From Streptomyces flaveolus (GTDB lineage Bacteria; Actinomycetota; Actinomycetes; Streptomycetales; Streptomycetaceae): 64,000 nt of DNA. The stretch spans positions 106,584 through 170,583 of the forward strand of contig NZ_JNWV01000031.1 in the NCBI RefSeq assembly GCF_000716535.1, read 5' to 3'. The notes under the pieces were generated by a model. That model saw only the letters and a program-made list of their open reading frames with translations. It was not told where the DNA came from and searched no databases. This document shows positions 60,447-64,000 of this stretch, piece after piece (the first letter of the stretch is position 1; each line of letters starts with the position of its first letter). The position numbers and the translations under genes were made by a program.

Positions 60447-61310
60447 ATGGCCCTCACCACCCGTCGCAGAGCCCTCACCACCCTCGGTGCCGCCCTCGCG
60501 GGCACGCTCGCCCTGCCCGCGAGCCACGCCCTGGCCGGCGAACGGACGCGGCACCCGCGCCCGCTGTGGCACGCCCACGCCCACAACGACTACGAGCACC
60601 CGCGGCCCCTGTTCGACGCCCTCGACCACCGCTTCGGCAGTGTCGAAGCCGACATCTTCCTCGTCGGCGACCAGCTCCTCATCGGCCACGAGGCATCCGA
60701 CCTCGATCCGTCCCGCACCCTCGAATCCCTCTACCTGGAACCGCTCGCCGCCCGGGTCAAGGCCAATCACGGCCAGGTTTCCCGGGGTTCGCGCCGCCCG
60801 CTCCAGCTCCTGATCGACATCAAGACCGAGGGCTCCGCCACGTACCTCGAACTCGACCGCCACCTGCGCCGTTACCCGCACCTGTTCACCCGGTACGCGC
60901 ACGGCCGCGTCCACCCCGGCCCCGTCACCGCGGTCATCTCCGGTGACCGGGCGGCCCGTACCCCGATGGAGGCGCAGACCGAGCGCCGCGCCTTCTACGA
61001 CGGCCGCCTCGCCGACCTCGGTGGCCCCGCCCCGGCCTCCTTCATCTCGCTGATCAGCGACAACTGGACGCAGAACTTCACCTGGACGGGCGTCGGGACG
61101 TTCCCGGACGCCGAGCGGCAGAAGCTGCGGAGCATCACCGGCGCCGCCCACGCGCGCGGGCAGCAGGTCCGGTTCTGGGCCACCCCCGACACCGCAGGCC
61201 CCGCCCGGGACGCGCTGTGGACGGAACTGCTCGCCGCCGGGGTCGACTACCTCAACACCGACGACCTCGCCGGCCTGGAGTCCTTCCTCGACGCCCACCC
61301 CTCCGCGTAA
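60447..61310 (+). CDS. Secreted PI-PLC/GDPD-like phosphodiesterase
   Basis: 287 residues. Tat-like signal TTRRRALTTLGAALAGTLALPASHALA. HAHNDYEHPRPLFDALDHRFGSVEADIFLV and LIDIKTEG are the TIM-barrel phosphodiesterase motifs (His and acidic pairs); VRFWATPDTAG and YLNTDDLAGLESFL close the barrel. Acts outside the membrane on phospholipid or glycerophosphodiester. ATG 60447 has AGGGAGG upstream. Confidence 0.87.
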   Translation: MALTTRRRALTTLGAALAGTLALPASHALAGERTRHPRPLWHAHAHNDYEHPRPLFDALDHRFGSVEADIFLVGDQLLIGHEASDLDPSRTLESLYLEPLAARVKANHGQVSRGSRRPLQLLIDIKTEGSATYLELDRHLRRYPHLFTRYAHGRVHPGPVTAVISGDRAARTPMEAQTERRAFYDGRLADLGGPAPASFISLISDNWTQNFTWTGVGTFPDAERQKLRSITGAAHARGQQVRFWATPDTAGPARDALWTELLAAGVDYLNTDDLAGLESFLDAHPSA

Positions 61311-61413
61311 GACCACACGATCGGAGGACACGTCAGCAGCCCGGACGAACCCTCCGCTACGCCACACTTGCGGCCGAACGCCGTACACGGGGCGTGGCGG
61401 AGGAGGGTTCCCG

Positions 61414-61608
61414 ATGGCCATTTCCATCTCTGTGGTGCTGCTGCTGCTGATCCTGGCCGTGATCTTCATTCGCAACTGCTCACTGAAGATCTCCCACGCC
61501 CTGGTCTGCCTGCTGCTCGGGTTCTACCTGGCCAGCACCAGCATGGCGCCCACCATCCACAGCGGGCTCACCGCGACCGCCGACCTGGTGAGCGGCCTGC
61601 GGCCCTGA
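61414..61608 (+). CDS. Small hydrophobic protein
   Basis: 64 residues: N-terminal span ISISVVLLLLILAVIFI, a short Cys/Lys segment (RNCSLKISH), then a second hydrophobic stretch (ALVCLLLGFYLASTSM) and an uncharged tail. ATG 61414 with GGAGGG upstream. Function unknown; likely an integral membrane protein conserved in Streptomyces. Confidence 0.8.
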   Translation: MAISISVVLLLLILAVIFIRNCSLKISHALVCLLLGFYLASTSMAPTIHSGLTATADLVSGLRP

Positions 61609-61615
61609 GCCGTCC

Positions 61616-62854
61616 TCAGCCGGTGGAGAAGACGCCGACGCCGTTGGGCACCGGGCGTTCGGCGCCGCCGCTCGGGTGGTTGCGCACCGTCACGGAGGCG
61701 GCGCCCGTGTCGCGGGCGACCATCTCCGTCGAGCCGCCGCCGTCGAGGTTGAAGGCGGCGGTGGCCCCCAGCGAGCGCATCGTCTCCGCCTCCTCGGCGA
61801 CGGTCAGCCCACCGCGGTAGTTCGCCGAGCCGTCCAGCGCCAGCAGCAGCATCTGCCGTCCACCGCCCTTGTACCCGACGACCGTCCGCACCGCCGAGGT
61901 TCTGTCGTCCAGGCCGGACAGCGGACTGCCGTCGCGCAGGATCGGGAAGCCGCCGATGGCGAACGTGTACGGCACCCCGGACGAGGCCGCCACCAGGGTG
62001 TGCGTCACGTCCACCAGGTCACCGACCGACAGCTTGCGCAACTGCCGCGCGCCCTCCTCGCGCCCCAGCAGGACCGTGGTGTCCGCCGGGATCGAGCCGC
62101 TGCCCGGGGCGTCGGTGGCGGAGACCACCCGGCCCCCGCGCACCTTGACCTCGTAGGTGTCGTCGCTGCACGGTGCCGCGCGTTCGGTGTCCGTGCCGCA
62201 CACGGCCCGCACCCGGGAGGCGCTGCCCCAGCGCGCGGTGAAGGCGCCGACCGAATCCACCGGCAGCGCGTACTGGTTGAGGCCCTTCAGCGATAGCCGC
62301 CCCTCCGGCGTGCCGACCGAGCCGGAGAGGGAGAGGCGGTCCAGGCGGGCCCGCCGGTCGGTGCCCACGCCGAACACGTCCCGGGTGGTCGTCCCCGGGG
62401 GCAGCGCGGGTCCGAACCGCTGGCCCTTCGGCACCGCCGCCTTGAGCACCTGCCCGTCGGCCACGGCCGGTCCGACGGCCGCACCCGTGGCATCCACGCC
62501 CGGGTGCTGCGTCTCGGTGATGTTGAAGAAGTCGCCGTTCACCCCGGCGACCGCGCCGGACGAGTTCGCCAGCCGGGATACCGTCGCCCGGGCCGCCACC
62601 GCGCCCGGGTACAGCAGGTCGACGTGGACGTGCGGATCGGCCAGGTCCACCGTGAGGAGGTGGGCGCGGGCCGTCCCCGCCGCCGCGTCGATGTCGAACT
62701 GCCGGTAGGTGACGCCCGGCGCGAGCCGTCTGCCGGCCGGCGCAGCACCGGCGGGGGCCGCCCCCGCCAGGGCCGCACCGGCCAGCACACCGAACGCCGT
62801 GACAACCGTGAGAACCGCTCTGCCCGCCGCCGAACGCCTGCGAGGTCCCGTCAC
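61616..62854 (-). CDS. Secreted phosphodiester glycosidase (NAGPA domain)
   Basis: 412 residues. Signal peptide ~1-38 with the repetitive Ala/Gly/Pro part GAAPAGAAPAG. NAGPA domain: AGVNGDFFNITETQHPGVDATGA, FAIGGFPILRDGSP, TVVGYKGGGRQMLLLALDG and ATAAFNLDGGGSTEMVARD, the latter with the catalytic-like D-G-G-G-S-T-E. Hydrolyses GlcNAc-phosphodiester bonds or related substrates. GTG 62854 with AGGGGG upstream. Confidence 0.88.
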   Translation of the reverse strand: MTGPRRRSAAGRAVLTVVTAFGVLAGAALAGAAPAGAAPAGRRLAPGVTYRQFDIDAAAGTARAHLLTVDLADPHVHVDLLYPGAVAARATVSRLANSSGAVAGVNGDFFNITETQHPGVDATGAAVGPAVADGQVLKAAVPKGQRFGPALPPGTTTRDVFGVGTDRRARLDRLSLSGSVGTPEGRLSLKGLNQYALPVDSVGAFTARWGSASRVRAVCGTDTERAAPCSDDTYEVKVRGGRVVSATDAPGSGSIPADTTVLLGREEGARQLRKLSVGDLVDVTHTLVAASSGVPYTFAIGGFPILRDGSPLSGLDDRTSAVRTVVGYKGGGRQMLLLALDGSANYRGGLTVAEEAETMRSLGATAAFNLDGGGSTEMVARDTGAASVTVRNHPSGGAERPVPNGVGVFSTG

Positions 62855-62928
62855 CGTGCCCCCTGATGTCTCGTCAACTGCCCTGAATGCAGGGGCAGTG
62901 GACCAGAATCGGGCGACCGGCGGGCCGA

Positions 62929-63288
62929 CTAGGCGTCGACGACGCGAGAACGGGTGAGAAAACGCACCCCCTCGGGTGCCTCCAGGGAGAAACCGCTGCC
63001 CCGTCCAGGCACCACGTCCACGATCAGCCGGGTGTGGCTCCAGGCCTGGTACTGGCTGCGCGACATCCAGAACGTGACGGGCTCCGGCACGCCGTCCACC
63101 GTCAGCTCGGCCAGCAGCACGTCCGAGCCGCCGGTGCGGAACTCGCCGTCCGGGTAGCACATCGGAGCACTGCCGTCACAGCAGCCGCCGGACTGGTGGA
63201 ACATCAGCGGGCCGTGCTCGGCGCGCAGGCGGCGCACCAGCTCCGCGGCCTGCGGGGTCAGCGCGACGCGTGGGACTTCCTCTTCCAT
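62929..63288 (-). CDS. DUF779 protein
   Basis: 119 residues. FHQSGGCCDGSAPMCYPDGEF carries the Cys-rich DUF779 signature; FWMSRSQYQAWSHTRLIVDVVPGRG follows. Usually found next to aldehyde dehydrogenase genes; here it is not. Possibly an accessory or electron/metal-handling protein. ATG 63288 was chosen over a longer frame to 63489. Confidence 0.9.
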   Translation of the reverse strand: MEEEVPRVALTPQAAELVRRLRAEHGPLMFHQSGGCCDGSAPMCYPDGEFRTGGSDVLLAELTVDGVPEPVTFWMSRSQYQAWSHTRLIVDVVPGRGSGFSLEAPEGVRFLTRSRVVDA

Positions 63289-63404
63289 GGCACCGTCCTG
63301 GACAGCGGGAGCGTCGGATCGTCCGCTCAGTCTCACGGATGGCCACGAACCCGTCCAGAACGCCTCGTTGCCCGCCGCGTCCGCCCCCGCGGTGAGCTGG
63401 GACC

Positions 63405-63905
63405 ATGGGGCCCATGCACCCTTCCTTCCCGAGCCCGCCCGAGCCGCACGTCGTCCCCGCCGGTGAACACCCGCTGTGGGACGAGGCACTGGCAGCGGTC
63501 AACCGGGACCTCGCGGCCACCCTCCCCGAACAGCGCCCCCTGTGCCTCATCGCGTACCCGGCGGACGAACGCGAGGACGAACAGGTCTACGTCGCGCTGG
63601 CCGACGGCAACGCGCACGGCAACTCCCTGCAGCCGACCGGCTCCACCGACTGGGCGCTGTGGGGCGTCGCCGAGGCCGCCCAGGACACGATCACGGGGTG
63701 CCTGTGGCAGGCGTGGCCGGTCTGCACGCTCCACGGCCTCGGGATGCACCTGGGGGAGGAGTCCGGCCGCCCGGTCTGGAGCTGCGCCGGCGGCGGCCGG
63801 CCCGGCGATCCGGCCCATGTGCGCGCGGCGGTGGGGGAGCTGGACACGGTACACCGGCCTCACCGGCCGAACCGGAAGCGCCGCAAGGACGGCAAGGGGC
63901 GCTAG
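63405..63905 (+). CDS. Conserved hypothetical protein
   Basis: 166 residues, no membrane span. N-terminal HVVPAGEHPLWDEALAAVNRDLAATLPEQ; centre ADGNAHGNSLQPTGSTDWALWGVAEAAQDTI and CLWQAWPVCTLHGLGMHLG; basic end (RPNRKRRKDGKGR). Family not recognised. ATG 63405 or 63414. Its stop TAG borders the insertion sequence end. Confidence 0.75.
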   Translation: MGPMHPSFPSPPEPHVVPAGEHPLWDEALAAVNRDLAATLPEQRPLCLIAYPADEREDEQVYVALADGNAHGNSLQPTGSTDWALWGVAEAAQDTITGCLWQAWPVCTLHGLGMHLGEESGRPVWSCAGGGRPGDPAHVRAAVGELDTVHRPHRPNRKRRKDGKGR

Positions 63906-64000
63906 GCAGTGTCTTCAAATGATCTTGAGTGGTGGATCATGGACGGGTGATACGTCGCCATGAACTGTCCGATGCCGAGTGGGAGTTCGTCCGGCCGTTG
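63906..64000 (+). mobile_element. Left end of an IS5-type insertion sequence, truncated by window edge
   Basis: Starts at GCAGTGTCTTCAAATGATC, right after the CTAG of the preceding stop codon. It contains the beginning of a transposase gene; the right end is not in the window. CTAG-like targets (YTAR) are typical of an IS5 subgroup. Confidence 0.7.
63947..64000 (+). CDS. IS5-family transposase, N-terminal fragment
   Basis: Only 18 codons: GTG then IRRHELSDAEWEFVRPL. The S-D-A-E-W-E-x-x-x-P-L pattern is typical of the first helix in IS5/IS112-type transposases (DUF4096). The DDE catalytic part lies outside the window, so completeness is unknown. Confidence 0.8.
   Translation, partial: MIRRHELSDAEWEFVRPL

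Overview
The window is a 64-kb piece of a Streptomyces chromosome. It has very high G+C, GTG/TTG starts, actinobacterial families throughout, and a WhiJ-type regulator trio. From memory of Streptomyces coelicolor A3(2), the gene order (purB, biotin genes, urease, tripeptidyl aminopeptidase, ornithine aminotransferase, pfkA, gatD-murT, rppA-CYP158A2, DNA ligase) follows the SCO1200-SCO1265 core-arm region in reverse. This is therefore mostly a conserved segment, with small accessory insertions and repeats.

Layout. 1-7.6 kb: tail of an ECF sigma-like gene, a GntR regulator under a dre-like operator, a ROK regulator whose C-terminus is replaced by a 35-bp tandem repeat array, a NarL-type two-component system divergent from an ABC exporter, a hypothetical gene and a Mug-type glycosylase. 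7.7-15.9 kb: purB, an SGNH hydrolase, paired CNNM/CBS membrane proteins, a GNAT, an F420-type LLM oxidoreductase, a small RHH/Fic-like toxin-antitoxin pair and a methyltransferase. 16-20.7 kb: bioB-bioA-bioD divergent from bioF, flanked by a degenerate 71-bp repeat. 20.8-22.6 kb: DUF397-XRE-ATPase developmental-type trio. 22.7-26.5 kb: NlpC/P60 hydrolase under a c-di-AMP (ydaO) riboswitch, a ClpP-like protein with a degenerate triad in an operon with a small helical protein, a secreted PDZ serine protease and a solitary Phd antitoxin.

26.5-33 kb: ureABC-ureF-ureG-ureD with a GlnR-like box, then the secreted tripeptidyl aminopeptidase. 33-41 kb: a frameshifted epimerase gene, an acyltransferase, a MerR/methyltransferase divergent pair, a cupin, a DUF6153-DUF305 pair, ddaH-rocD with a divergent-type Lrp regulator upstream. 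41-48.4 kb: a CtaG-like membrane protein, pfkA, gatD-murT (lipid II amidation), def, and a TetR/acyl-CoA dehydrogenase pair. 48.4-51.2 kb: rppA-P450-cupin, the tetrahydroxynaphthalene/flaviolin pigment cluster. 51.5-56.3 kb: a small conserved protein, an aldehyde dehydrogenase, a Nudix hydrolase overlapping an ATP-dependent DNA ligase, and a thioredoxin-reductase-like flavoprotein divergent from a leaderless HTH-cupin regulator. 57-60.3 kb: a quinone oxidoreductase followed by two dissimilar acyl-CoA dehydrogenases in one overlapping operon with a strong terminator. 60.4-64 kb: secreted phosphodiesterase-like proteins, DUF779, a hypothetical gene, and the left end of an IS5-type element cut by the window edge.

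No complete mobile element, CRISPR array, rRNA or tRNA gene was seen. Assignments rest on reading translated proteins, motifs and spacing; no database search was run.
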